From the NCBI RefSeq assembly GCF_910584445.1, contig NZ_CAJUBO010000006.1, forward strand, positions 43,171 through 107,170: a stretch of DNA of 64,000 bases, given 5' to 3'. Positions 8,301 to 16,367 of this stretch are shown piece after piece (the stretch's first letter is position 1; the number at the start of each line of letters is the position of its first letter). The notes beneath the pieces are model-generated. The model worked only from the letters and a program-made list of their open reading frames with translations, ran no database searches and was not told where the DNA came from. Both the position numbers and the translations under genes were made by a program. The DNA comes from an uncultured Desulfovibrio sp. GTDB lineage: Bacteria > Desulfobacterota > Desulfovibrionia > Desulfovibrionales > Desulfovibrionaceae.

Positions 8301-8471
8301 GAGGCGCATTCGCGGGCCGGCAGGATATCCGCGCCCGTGGCGCAGCAGCGGCAGAACGGCCCATCACCGTACAGCGCCCTCTTCATGTGATGGATGCCGT
8401 TCCCGTCGTTTCATCCTTTTCCTTGCGTGCATACCCCGGCCGGCGGCCGCGTGTCCCCGCCCCGGTGGCGC

Positions 8472-8942
8472 CTACACGATCCCGATCCAGTGCAGAAGCG
8501 CCACGCACACGAGCGCCCAAAGCCCTGCCAGCACATCATCGATCATGACGCCAAAGCCGCCGGGAAGCCATGTTTCCGAAGCGCGCACAGGCCAGGGCTT
8601 GGCAATATCGAAAATGCGGAAGCAGACAAAGGCCGAAAGGATCAGCCAGAAATCAGGATGGGCGAACGGCAGCAGCACGAGCCACACACCCACGAGTTCG
8701 TCAATGACCACCTCGCCGGGGTCCTTACGGCCCAAAAGCGTTTCGGCCCGGCCGGCGGCCACGCCGCCCGCTGCAAAAAGCGCCATGAGCAAGAGCACGC
8801 GCCAGCCGAGACCGAGCGGCAAAAAACACACCGGCGCCATCAGGCAGGCAAGCGCCGTGCCCCAGGTGCCCGGAGCACGGGGGGCAAGGCCCGCGATCCC
8901 CAGCCGACAGAACGCCAGCGTACATGAATCCTGAAACCGCAT
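8472..8942 (-). CDS. pgpA: phosphatidylglycerophosphatase A
   Basis: A 156-residue inner-membrane enzyme that dephosphorylates phosphatidylglycerophosphate to phosphatidylglycerol. PgpA hallmarks are present: GLAPRAPGTWGTALA near the start and GEVVIDELVGVW with its acidic metal-binding residues. These are followed by FRIFDIAKPWPV and the GGFGVMIDDVLAG block with the second Asp pair. It has about four hydrophobic segments. The start at 8942 is preceded by GGAGGAAG. The longer frame to 9059 adds a non-homologous leader and overlaps the divergent gene. Confidence 0.9.
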   Translation of the reverse strand: MRFQDSCTLAFCRLGIAGLAPRAPGTWGTALACLMAPVCFLPLGLGWRVLLLMALFAAGGVAAGRAETLLGRKDPGEVVIDELVGVWLVLLPFAHPDFWLILSAFVCFRIFDIAKPWPVRASETWLPGGFGVMIDDVLAGLWALVCVALLHWIGIV

Positions 8943-9021
8943 TCTTCCTCCCCGGCACCCGCTGCGCCCCGGGTCCGCTGCACCCGCGCTCTCGCGTGGA
9001 TTGCACATCATTGAGGTTACC

Positions 9022-9405
9022 ATGGACAAGAACCAATGTGAAGTTTTCGCCCAGTTCACCTACGCCGACAGCCTGACATACGATGAACTCCTGAACGCGG
9101 AAAGCGCGCTCATGGCCCGGCTTGAGCACATCCTTGCCGGGGCAGGCGGCCAGCACCTGGATTTCACTCCCCTTGGCGACATGCTCAGGTTCCAGTGCGC
9201 GCTTGAGACCCTTGATCCGGAAAATTTCCGGGACATAGCGTCGCACATCGCCGCGATCCTGCCCGATGGCATCAAGGGACGTCTGCTCTTTCTGGACAAG
9301 AGCCTTTCGGGGCTGCACCTGTTCTGGCTCCAGAAGGGGCAATGGCGGCAAACTCTGTGGCCGGTGCCCCAGGACGCTCCGGAGGACAGCGCCCCCTCCG
9401 CCTGA
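9022..9405 (+). CDS. conserved hypothetical protein
   Basis: A 127-residue soluble protein of unknown function. It is acidic, without a signal peptide, membrane segment or Cys cluster. It reads as mixed alpha/beta with a patterned helix (YDELLNAESALMARLEHILAG), then strands. The ATG at 9022 is chosen over a TTG at 9001 because GAGG precedes it at good spacing. It is divergent from pgpA, with only 79 bases between starts, so the two promoters must be compact or overlapping. I do not recognise a family. Confidence 0.65.
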   Translation: MDKNQCEVFAQFTYADSLTYDELLNAESALMARLEHILAGAGGQHLDFTPLGDMLRFQCALETLDPENFRDIASHIAAILPDGIKGRLLFLDKSLSGLHLFWLQKGQWRQTLWPVPQDAPEDSAPSA

Positions 9406-9598
9406 CCCTCCCGAAAGGGGAGGCTTCTGACAGACAGCGATACCAGGCTGAAAACTTTTCCGGCATGCGGCGGCCCGCATATCCTGCCCGCAGACGATGC
9501 TGACAGCCGAACGACCCTGCCACGGCTTGTCCGCCCGCCGCGCTTTTGCTACGCTTCGCCGATGCCGGACCGGGAGCATGGCGGCTCCCTCAGGACAT

Positions 9599-9684
9599 GC
9601 CCGGATGGTGGAACAGGCAGACACAAGAGACTTAAAATCTCTCGGCCACAGGCCATGCGGGTTCGACCCCCGCTCCGGGCACCA
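9599..9684 (+). tRNA. tRNA-Leu (anticodon UAA)
   Basis: Class II tRNA with acceptor GCCCGGA / TCCGGGC, anticodon stem AGAGA / TCTCT around a loop reading CTTAAAA (anticodon TAA), a long variable arm and the T-loop GTTCGACCC. The CCA end is encoded. Confidence 0.96.
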
Positions 9685-9694
9685 AGGAATATCA

Positions 9695-9719
9695 AGGGCT
9701 GCGGGGAAGCAGCCCTTTT
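9695..9719 (+). terminator. terminator of tRNA-Leu
   Basis: GGGCTGC / GCAGCCC stem with a GGGGAA loop, followed by TTTT, 10 bases after the tRNA. Confidence 0.85.
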
Positions 9720-9727
9720 CTTCATAC

Positions 9728-9750
9728 AAAAAGCCCCGCCGAAGCGGGGC
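9728..9750 (-). terminator. terminator for the minus-strand lipoprotein gene
   Basis: On the minus strand GCCCCGC pairs with GCGGGGC around a TTCG loop and is followed by five T. Confidence 0.85.
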
Positions 9751-9783
9751 ATGTTGGATATTTTCAGTACGTACCAGACCGCT

Positions 9784-10575
9784 CTAAAATGCCTGATTGC
9801 CCAAGATCCTGTCCAGAAGCGAGCTTTCGCCCCGGGGGACAGCCGTGGGATCGACCCAGCCAAGGATCACGCGCCCCATGTCCCAGGCAAGGCTGCGCGC
9901 GATCAGCCCCGAAGGGTCGGCAGGATTGCGCTCGGCGATGGAAAAAAGATAGAAATCATGCACTTTGCGGGCTTCCATGCTGCCCCCTTCGGCCAGCGAC
10001 CAGATCAGGGAGCCGCTCTTCACGTCATAGACTTCCATGGCAAGCGAAATAGAACTCTCGCCGCCGGAACCGCCATCGATGAAATGATTGATATAGCCGC
10101 CCACCAGAAGCTCGGCCCCCTGCTGCCGCGCCAGGGCCAACGCGCGCTCGCGGTCGAAGGGACCGGCCCAGGGCGCGTATTCGAGCGCCTCAAACGCCCC
10201 GAGCGAGAGCCAGACCTGCCAGACCTGCCGGGAGAGCAGATCACTGAAGCTGACGGCATTGGTGGTCTGCTGCACCATACGCAGGGGCACGAACAGGGCG
10301 CGCGGCCTGTGCCCCAGCGGGGCAATGGGCGAAACATAGGCCACGGGCGGCTGGCGGCGCACAAAATTGTCGGTCTGGATCTGGATGGGGGTGCTCAGGT
10401 CGCCGGTGAGCGTGACCGCAGAGCGGCTGTCATCAGGCGATTTCGCGCATCCCGGGGCAGTCAGCGCCACCAGCAGCGGCAAAAACGCGACAAGCGCCAC
10501 CCGCGCGAGATGGCCCTTCCGTGTGGTCATGCCGGTTCCGGCGGCAACGCCGGCGGCATTTGGCGTCGAAGTCAT
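9784..10575 (-). CDS. putative outer-membrane lipoprotein of unknown function
   Basis: A 263-residue protein. A long charged N-terminus and hydrophobic core end in a lipobox, LTAPGC, so the mature protein should be lipid-anchored. The body contains a RALALARQQGAELLVGGYINHF segment and a SLAMEVYDVKSGSLIWSL segment. These resemble the pattern in CsgG/FlgO-like or TolB-N-like lipoproteins, where a helix-strand reports a missing partner and a strand holds a V-D-x-x-T/S-G-x-x-L/I-W motif. That likeness is weak and functional assignment is not possible. The start at 10575 is chosen for the GGGAGGG site upstream. A terminator follows at 9728. Confidence 0.68.
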   Translation of the reverse strand: MTSTPNAAGVAAGTGMTTRKGHLARVALVAFLPLLVALTAPGCAKSPDDSRSAVTLTGDLSTPIQIQTDNFVRRQPPVAYVSPIAPLGHRPRALFVPLRMVQQTTNAVSFSDLLSRQVWQVWLSLGAFEALEYAPWAGPFDRERALALARQQGAELLVGGYINHFIDGGSGGESSISLAMEVYDVKSGSLIWSLAEGGSMEARKVHDFYLFSIAERNPADPSGLIARSLAWDMGRVILGWVDPTAVPRGESSLLDRILGNQAF

Positions 10576-10735
10576 GACAGTCCCTCCCTTTGCGGCCACG
10601 TCCGTTCATCCTGACGCGCAAACACGCTGCGCGTCGTGCGGCAGGGGGACGACAGCCACCGATGCCGCCGGACGCAACCGGCTGCCGGACATCATGCGAT
10701 ATCCATGCCAAACATTCTCTGGCAAGCGGGGCGCG

Positions 10736-11791
10736 TCAGCCCTGAAGGGCCGTCATGGCCTGCAACAGCAGCGGCCCGAAAACGAGCGCAAGGGGGACGA
10801 AACCGAACAGCGTCTGCGCCCAGTTCAGGCGCAGCGCGGCGCGGCAGCCCACCGCCAGGCAGGCAAGTCCCCAGATCATCCCCGCCAGGGAGCCGAGCGC
10901 GGGCACCACGCACAGCAATGCGGGAGCCGAACTGTAGGCCATGATCTGAAAGATGAGGGAAAAGCTCGTGCGCTCGCGGGCCACGATGCGGTAGGCCAGA
11001 AACATGAGGGCCGTGAACACATAGAGCTGGAGCACGAGCAGACCGCAGCGCAACAGCAGGCTCAGTGCCAGATCGCTCTTGGGCGCGAGCATTTCCAGCA
11101 GTTTTGCCAGCTGCGGGTCCGTAGCCGCCGAGGGGGTGAGGGCGGAAATGAGCATCGTGCCCCAGAAGCGCTCCACAATGGTCTGGATGACGCAGATGAC
11201 GAGATAAAAGATCAGGGGGCGCACCAGCGGCGCATGCGGCCGCAGCACAGCGAAAAACCGTGGCGCGGCGAACATCACCCGGAGAACGGTCTGGGAAAAT
11301 GCCTGGAGCCAGCCCCCATCGCCGGGGGCCGCGTCCCACGGGTTTTCTTCCGAAATCGCGCCATCCGCCATGCCGGAAGGCTCCGGCGCCGCGTCCGCGC
11401 GGGAGAAACGCTCCGCCTCGCGGGCATAGGCGCGCCGCGCCGTCTCGCGGATATCCTCCTCTTCCTCTCCCGCCGAGGCGTTGCCATCCGCGCCATGGTC
11501 GTCCCGCGCGGACGCGCGCGCGTCCCCCGGGGAGACGTCCCGGCCGGGAATGACGGCGCCCGGCGGCAGATCTTCCCCGCGCGCCGCGCCGGAAGGCGCC
11601 CCCTGCGCGGGGCCGCGTGCCTGCGGGGCGGAATCCTGCCCCCGCGGGGGCAGGACGGTCAGCACCCCCTCCCGAACGGAAAAACGGAACCGGCACGCGC
11701 ATTGAGGGCAGGTGGCAATGACCACTTCTCCGGGCAGGCGATCTTCCGGCAGCCGACGGCTGAAACCGCACTGCGGGCACACGATATCCAC
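10736..11791 (-). CDS. zinc-ribbon and Yip1-like membrane protein
   Basis: A 351-residue protein starting at a GTG (11791), preceded by an excellent GAGAGGAG site. An ATG 39 bases upstream is less likely. It opens with the zinc-ribbon block IVCPQCGFSRRLP..CPQCACRFRF, two CPxC pairs as in the MJ0042 / zinc_ribbon_5 families. A Pro/Ala/Arg/Asp-rich linker follows (about residues 50-150). After that there are about five hydrophobic segments that resemble a Yip1-type membrane domain. Such ribbon-plus-Yip1 proteins are widespread in Deltaproteobacteria with unknown role. It lies 160 bases upstream of the lipoprotein gene on the same strand. Confidence 0.72.
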   Translation of the reverse strand: MDIVCPQCGFSRRLPEDRLPGEVVIATCPQCACRFRFSVREGVLTVLPPRGQDSAPQARGPAQGAPSGAARGEDLPPGAVIPGRDVSPGDARASARDDHGADGNASAGEEEEDIRETARRAYAREAERFSRADAAPEPSGMADGAISEENPWDAAPGDGGWLQAFSQTVLRVMFAAPRFFAVLRPHAPLVRPLIFYLVICVIQTIVERFWGTMLISALTPSAATDPQLAKLLEMLAPKSDLALSLLLRCGLLVLQLYVFTALMFLAYRIVARERTSFSLIFQIMAYSSAPALLCVVPALGSLAGMIWGLACLAVGCRAALRLNWAQTLFGFVPLALVFGPLLLQAMTALQG

Positions 11792-11897
11792 GCGTTTCTC
11801 CTCTCGCTTGTGAAACAGGCACCGCGTCATCCTCCGCCCTTAATAGCCGCTGGCGGCAACGCTGGCAAGCCCGGAAGGGGAAGTACGCCTCCTCCCC

Positions 11898-11926
11898 TTG
11901 ACACGTCACGCGGCGACGGGCATACT
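11898..11926 (+). promoter_or_regulatory. sigma-70 type promoter for the riboswitch transcript
   Basis: A perfect TTGACA (11898-11903) and CATACT (11921-11926) with 17-base spacing. The predicted start lies near 11933, exactly where the riboswitch aptamer begins. Confidence 0.75.
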
Positions 11927-11932
11927 TGTCGC

Positions 11933-12034
11933 GGACAAGGGGAGTAACTGGGTCCTGGAGACCCGGACGGCGTCAACAGCATGACCTCACGGTCTGGCGT
12001 CGTCGTCGGCCACGCCGATGAGTGAGACCTTGGC
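11933..12034 (+). promoter_or_regulatory. yybP-ykoY (Mn2+) riboswitch aptamer
   Basis: The sequence matches the yybP-ykoY motif. It has the 5' box AAGGGGAGTA (11937-11946), a first hairpin arm (CTGGGTCCTGGAGACCCGG), the GCGTCAACA junction, a second arm, a GGCCACGCCGATGAG segment and the 3' box GAGACCTTGG. The last closes the P1 helix with CAAGG of the 5' side. This class binds Mn2+ (with Mg2+) and normally raises expression of metal exporters. It is followed directly by a terminator that shares the 3' strand of P1, so ligand binding should favour read-through into the transporter gene at 12104. Confidence 0.88.
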
Positions 12035-12056
12035 AGCAATGCCGAGGTCTTTTTTG
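12025..12056 (+). terminator. riboswitch expression-platform terminator
   Basis: AGACCTTGGCA pairs with TGCCGAGGTCT (one mismatch) and is followed by TTTTTT. Its 5' strand overlaps the 3' P1 strand of the aptamer, so the two structures exclude each other. Confidence 0.85.
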
Positions 12057-12103
12057 TTTTTGGAGCAGCTCCCGCCCCTGGTCGCCAAACGCAAGGAGAA
12101 GAT

Positions 12104-13324
12104 ATGTCCCTCCGCGCCCTCAGGCCGTTTTTTCTGGCTATCCTGCTGACAGTTCCAGGGCTTGCGCTCCGTGTCACGCATCCCGACATCTCGCCGCTCT
12201 GGACGGCGCTCCTGGCGGGAGTAGCCATCCTCGGCGCCTCCTTTTTGCTGACGTGGGCCTGCGAGGTCGCCCAGCTTGACATCCCCCAGGCCATTGCCGT
12301 GGCCGTGGTGGCGTTCATCGCCGTGCTCCCGGAATACGCCGTGGACATGTATTTCACCTGGATGGCGGGCCAGCACCCCGAAAGCGCCTACTCCCATTAC
12401 GCCATCGCCAACATGACCGGCGCCAACCGGCTGCTCATCGGTGTGGGCTGGTCGGCCATCGTGCTTATTTTCGCGATGCGCTATCACAAGGGGGTGGCCC
12501 TGCCCGACGACAAGCGCACGGATGTCCTCTTTCTCGGCATGGCAACGGTGTACGCCCTCTTCATCCCTCTCAAGGGTTCGCTCACCTGGGTGGACGGCGT
12601 CATCCTGCTCTGCATCTACGCCTGGTATATCTGGATCGTGGCGCACCGCCCCTGTGTCGATGAAGAACCGGAAGGTCCGGCCGCGGCGCTCGCCACGTTG
12701 CCCAGAAAGGGACGCCTCGCGGCCATCATTGGCCTGTTCGTCTTTGCGGCGCTTGTCATCCTCTGCAATGCGGAACCCTTCAGCGAAAGCCTTGTCGCCA
12801 GCGGCAAGCTCCTGGGCATCAATGAATTTCTGCTCGTGCAGTGGCTCGCGCCCATCGCTTCCGAAGCGCCGGAATTCATCGTGGCGCTCATGTTCGCCTT
12901 TCGGGGCAACGCCGCGCTGGCCCTGGGCAGCCTGCTTTCCTCCAAGCTCAATCAGTGGACGCTCCTCGTCGGCATGATCCCCGGGGTCTACGCCGCTTCG
13001 TCAGGCGGATTTTCTGCGCCCATAAATCTTGACAGCCACCAGTTCCAGGAAATACTACTGACAGCGGGGCAATCCCTGTTTGCCGTGGCGCTTCTGGCCG
13101 ACCTGCGCCTGCGCGTTCGTGAGGCGCTTGCCCTGCTGACGCTTTTTGCGGCCCAGCTGCTTTCGCCGCTGTACGATGCACAGCTGGAAGCCTTTCTGGG
13201 GCTGGCGCACGATCCATTGCGTCTGCACAATGTTTATGCCTGGCTCTATCTGGTCCTCGCCGTGCTCCTCCTCATCAGGCACCGGCACGGCGTATGGGAG
13301 CTTCGGCGCGGCTTCCGGGCCTGA
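12104..13324 (+). CDS. cation/Ca2+ exchanger (CaCA) family transporter, probable Mn2+ exporter
   Basis: A 406-residue inner-membrane protein with about 11 hydrophobic segments. Two alpha-repeat-like motifs face each other: IAVAVVAFIAVLPEYAVD (about residues 66-83) with ANMTGANRLLIGVG, and APIASEAPEFIVALMFAFRG with ALALGSLLSSKLNQWTLLVG (about residues 249-290). The Glu in each (LPEY, APEF) and the Asn in the paired helices (TGAN, SKLN) correspond to ion-binding positions in the family. The cytoplasmic loop between halves is Glu/Pro-rich. The yybP-ykoY riboswitch upstream strongly suggests Mn2+ rather than Ca2+ export. Vibrio MneA is a CaCA-type Mn2+ exporter. The start follows AAGGAGAAG. Confidence 0.85.
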   Translation: MSLRALRPFFLAILLTVPGLALRVTHPDISPLWTALLAGVAILGASFLLTWACEVAQLDIPQAIAVAVVAFIAVLPEYAVDMYFTWMAGQHPESAYSHYAIANMTGANRLLIGVGWSAIVLIFAMRYHKGVALPDDKRTDVLFLGMATVYALFIPLKGSLTWVDGVILLCIYAWYIWIVAHRPCVDEEPEGPAAALATLPRKGRLAAIIGLFVFAALVILCNAEPFSESLVASGKLLGINEFLLVQWLAPIASEAPEFIVALMFAFRGNAALALGSLLSSKLNQWTLLVGMIPGVYAASSGGFSAPINLDSHQFQEILLTAGQSLFAVALLADLRLRVREALALLTLFAAQLLSPLYDAQLEAFLGLAHDPLRLHNVYAWLYLVLAVLLLIRHRHGVWELRRGFRA

Positions 13325-13363
13325 AGCGGCCCGCCGGGCACCCTCCAAGCATGAGGAAACGCC

Positions 13364-14377
13364 ATGCAGCGCACAGCCTTCTCCACTTTGGTGATTTTCG
13401 CAATCCTCGTGGCGGCGGCCTGTATTTTCCTTGTCCCGCGCGTGAACGCGGCGCCCCCTGAAACGCCGGCGCGGGAAGCGGGCGCCCCCGATGCGGAAAG
13501 CGCCGGCAAAGCTCCCGCAGCCGCCGACCCTGCGCCCGAAACCACAGACACCCCGAACGAGTCCGCTGTGTCCCGTATCGAAAGCATCACTCAGGAAAGT
13601 CCCGCCGCTGCGCCCGAGCCGGAAAACGCCGCGCCCGAGCAGGCCGTGTACCCCAATGTGCGGAATGTCCATATCCAGAGCGGCGGCGACGGTTCGCCCG
13701 CAGTGAGCCTGTACTATCCCGCGTTCGGGGTGGATGCCGTGGATGCCGACATCCGCGCCTGGGCCGAAGGCGTGGCACGCTCCTATGACGAAGAGGTGCG
13801 CGGCAGCATCGCCCCGGACGGCGAAAAACCGGGCAGTTACGGCATGTGGGATCTGACGGGCATCTTCAGCCTCGAGCGTCCCTCGCCGGACATCGTCAGC
13901 GTCACGTTCAACGTTTACAGCTACAGCGGCGGCGCGCACGGCAACCTCGTCATCACCTGCCGCAATTATGACCTGGCCTCGGGGCGGCGGCTGGAGTTTG
14001 CCGACCTGTTCGGGGACCCGGAAAAAGCCCTGGAACTCATGGCCGTCTGGTCGCGCGAAAGCCTGACGAAAAGCCTCGGCGACGAGGCGGATGAAGACAT
14101 GATCCGCGACGGCACCGCGCCGGACCTCCGCAACTTCGGGGAGCTTTCCCTCATGCTGGGCGGCATCGGCATCCAGTTCCAGCCGTATCAGGTGGGTCCG
14201 TGGTCGGCGGGTCCACAGCAGGTGGATATGCCGCTTGCGGCCCTGGCGCCCGCCGCGCCCGAGGCGGCCATCTGGCCCGACGCGGAAAAAGCCGCCCCCC
14301 CCCGGGACGCCGACGGGACCTCTCCCGAGGCGCCGGCGCCCTCCCTGAACGGCGACGCCCCCGGTCAACGGCCGTGA
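13364..14377 (+). CDS. exported DUF3298-like protein, first paralog
   Basis: A 337-residue exported protein. A signal peptide (MQRTAFSTLVIFAILVAAACIF) is followed by an Ala/Pro/Glu-rich low-complexity stretch to about residue 90, then a folded domain. That domain shows the RsiV/PdaC-type DUF3298 pattern: a DADIRAWAEG helix, VTFNVYSYSGGAHGN, then Y-DL-SGRRLEFADLF and the closing GIGIQFQPYQVGPWSAGPQQVDMPLAAL. In RsiV this fold binds lysozyme. Here no transmembrane anchor or anti-sigma part is seen. It begins 39 bases after the transporter with a GAGGAAA site, so it may share the riboswitch-controlled transcript. The C-terminal 40 residues are again low complexity. Confidence 0.75.
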   Translation: MQRTAFSTLVIFAILVAAACIFLVPRVNAAPPETPAREAGAPDAESAGKAPAAADPAPETTDTPNESAVSRIESITQESPAAAPEPENAAPEQAVYPNVRNVHIQSGGDGSPAVSLYYPAFGVDAVDADIRAWAEGVARSYDEEVRGSIAPDGEKPGSYGMWDLTGIFSLERPSPDIVSVTFNVYSYSGGAHGNLVITCRNYDLASGRRLEFADLFGDPEKALELMAVWSRESLTKSLGDEADEDMIRDGTAPDLRNFGELSLMLGGIGIQFQPYQVGPWSAGPQQVDMPLAALAPAAPEAAIWPDAEKAAPPRDADGTSPEAPAPSLNGDAPGQRP

Positions 14378-14403
14378 CAGGCGGCGCCCGCTCCGCAAGG
14401 GTG

Positions 14404-15474
14404 ATGATCCCCATGTTCTGGACACCATGCACGGGCACGGATGTTGCCGTTGTCCCGCACAGCCGTTCTCTCGCCAAGGGCACGGGCGCCACGGCCGCCA
14501 TCAGGCGACTCCGTCGCGTCCCTCTTGCCATGGCGGCACTGCTGCTCGCGGCGCCCGCCATCCAGTACCAGGCCGGCGAGGCCCTGGCGGGAACTCCGCG
14601 CCTGCTGGCGGCAGCCACGCCCGCCGCCTATTCGGGGACGGCCGCCGACTCGCGGCGTCCGGCGACCCGGGAATCCGCTGCCGGGACCGTTCCCGGCGCG
14701 ACCAATGGCGAACCTGGCCCCGCCGGCGAGGCTCCCGCCAGCCCGGAAGATGCCGCGGCGCAACTTTCCGGATCGCAGTGGCCGGGCGTCATCAACCATC
14801 TCCTGCAACGCCCGTTGCCCGGAAGCCCGGAAGACCCGCAGGGGGCGGATATCCACATCGACTATCCCTCTGTGGGCGCTCCGGCGGTGGATGCGGACAT
14901 CCGCACCTGGGTCACGGGCATTGCCGATGCCTTCACGGCCCACCTGGACCTGAGCCGACCGTCCCTGACGGATGCCGGAGCAAGCGGTGCCGACGAAGGG
15001 AACGATGCCGACGCGGGCGCGTCCGGCCGGCCCGCGTTTGAGCTGTGGGCCTCCTACAGCATCAGCCGCCCCTCGGACGCGGCGGTGAGCATCACCTTCG
15101 AGATATGGAACTATACCGGCGCGAGCCACGGCAATCTGGACATCCTCACCCTCAATTACAGCCTTCTTACCGGGCAGCGCCTGGCGTTCATGGATCTGTT
15201 CGAAAAACCGGAGACCGCCCTTGAGCTGATGTCCAACTGGTCGCGGAAGGAGCTGGCGCCACGGCTTGGGTCCAGCACGCGCGCCAGCATGCTGGAGGCG
15301 GGCACGGCCCCCCTGGTGGAGAATTTTTCCAGCCTGACCCTGACGCCGCAGGGGATCTGCATCAATTTTCAGCCGTTCCAGGTGGCTCCGTGGGCAGCGG
15401 GCGTCCAAAAAGTGGAAATGCCGCTGGAAGCGCTGCTTCCCGCAGCGCCGCTGCTGGCGCTCTGGGGCCGCTAG
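14404..15474 (+). CDS. exported DUF3298-like protein, second paralog
   Basis: About 356 residues, clearly paralogous to the preceding protein over the folded domain. It has VDADIRTWVTGIADAF, VSITFEIWNYTGASHGN, LTGQRLAFMDLFEKPETALELM and GICINFQPFQVAPWAAGVQKVEMPLEAL. The start is uncertain: ATG 14404 is taken, but GTG 14401 and ATG 14413 are also possible. An internal Met at 14530 would place the hydrophobic segment MAALLLAAPAIQYQAGEALAG at the very N-terminus as a signal peptide. The linker before the domain is Ala/Gly/Glu-rich and unlike that of the first copy. This shows that only the domain is under constraint. Confidence 0.72.
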   Translation: MIPMFWTPCTGTDVAVVPHSRSLAKGTGATAAIRRLRRVPLAMAALLLAAPAIQYQAGEALAGTPRLLAAATPAAYSGTAADSRRPATRESAAGTVPGATNGEPGPAGEAPASPEDAAAQLSGSQWPGVINHLLQRPLPGSPEDPQGADIHIDYPSVGAPAVDADIRTWVTGIADAFTAHLDLSRPSLTDAGASGADEGNDADAGASGRPAFELWASYSISRPSDAAVSITFEIWNYTGASHGNLDILTLNYSLLTGQRLAFMDLFEKPETALELMSNWSRKELAPRLGSSTRASMLEAGTAPLVENFSSLTLTPQGICINFQPFQVAPWAAGVQKVEMPLEALLPAAPLLALWGR

Positions 15475-15539
15475 CGCCCCACCGGGCTTTTCCTGGAACA
15501 CATGGTATTTCAGTCGTATACCGCTTCGGGAGCCATGTC

Positions 15540-15770
15540 ATGAATACTGAAGAACTGTTGCGTCTGCTGGCCTGCCCGAAATGTCTCGGCGACCTTGCGG
15601 CGCTCGACCGCGACGGCGCCACCGCCGGATTCGCCTGCGCCGCCTGCGGGGTGGTCTATCCGGTGAGGGACGACATCCCGGTCATGCTGGTGGAAGAGGC
15701 CATCCCCCGGGACCAGTGGGAACGCCGGCAACAGCCCGGCGACAAAAGCGCGCGGAAAGGGGGCGCCTGA
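15540..15770 (+). CDS. Trm112-like zinc-ribbon protein
   Basis: A 76-residue protein of the YcaR/Trm112p family. It has two CPKC / CAAC pairs (LLACPKCLGDL and GFACAACGVVYPV) and the family ending YPVRDDIPVMLVEEA. Bacterial members are small zinc-binding proteins often next to methyltransferases or lpxK/kdsB. The exact partner here is unknown. Its TGA stop overlaps the ATG of the phosphodiesterase gene by one base (TGATG), suggesting coupling. The tail after VEEA is basic and probably disordered. Confidence 0.85.
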   Translation: MNTEELLRLLACPKCLGDLAALDRDGATAGFACAACGVVYPVRDDIPVMLVEEAIPRDQWERRQQPGDKSARKGGA

Positions 15771-16351
15771 TGCGCCTGCTCATCGCTTCCGACCTGCACG
15801 GCTCCCTCGACAGCCTGCATTTTCTTGAAGGCCGCCTCCGGGAACTTGAGCCGGACATGCTCGTCCTGCTTGGCGACCTGGTCTATCACGGACCGCGCAA
15901 TCCCCTGCCCGCAGGCTACGACACCCCCGGCCTGCTCAGGGACATGCCCGGCATCGCCGCCATGCGTCCCCCGGTGGTGGCCGTGCGCGGCAACTGCGAC
16001 GCCGAGGTCGACGTGACCCACCTGCCCTTTCCCATGCCGGAAAGCGCATGGCTCAACGTGGACGGCCTGCGGATCTTTGCCAGTCACGGGCACCACCTGC
16101 CGGAGTTCCCCCCCATCCCGGGCCTGGGCGCCGGCACGGTCGTCCTGCGCGGGCACACCCATGTGCCGCGTGGCGAAAGCCTGGACGGTCTGCATTTCTG
16201 GAATCCCGGCTCGCTCTCCCTGCCCAAGCAGGGCTTTCCCCGCAGCTACGGACTCTGCGAAAACGGCGTCTTCCGCGTCCTCGACCTGGCGGGGCGGGAG
16301 ATCCTGCGGCATGAGCCGGCCGCCGCGTCGGCCCCTCACGCGGTTCGCTGA
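15770..16351 (+). CDS. YfcE-family phosphodiesterase
   Basis: A 193-residue calcineurin-like metallophosphoesterase. Metal-binding motifs are in order: IASDLHGS (D-x-H), VLLGDLVYHGPR (GD), AVRGNCDAEVD (GNCD), FASHGHH (GH) and LRGHTHVP (GHTH). The NPLP insert is typical of the YfcE/MJ0936 group, which hydrolyse phosphodiesters with Mn2+. It sits between a Trm112-like gene and maf in a tight plus-strand group (overlap of one base upstream, 16 bases downstream). The physiological substrate is unknown. Confidence 0.88.
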   Translation: MRLLIASDLHGSLDSLHFLEGRLRELEPDMLVLLGDLVYHGPRNPLPAGYDTPGLLRDMPGIAAMRPPVVAVRGNCDAEVDVTHLPFPMPESAWLNVDGLRIFASHGHHLPEFPPIPGLGAGTVVLRGHTHVPRGESLDGLHFWNPGSLSLPKQGFPRSYGLCENGVFRVLDLAGREILRHEPAAASAPHAVR

Positions 16352-16367
16352 CTCTCCGCGGGCAGGC

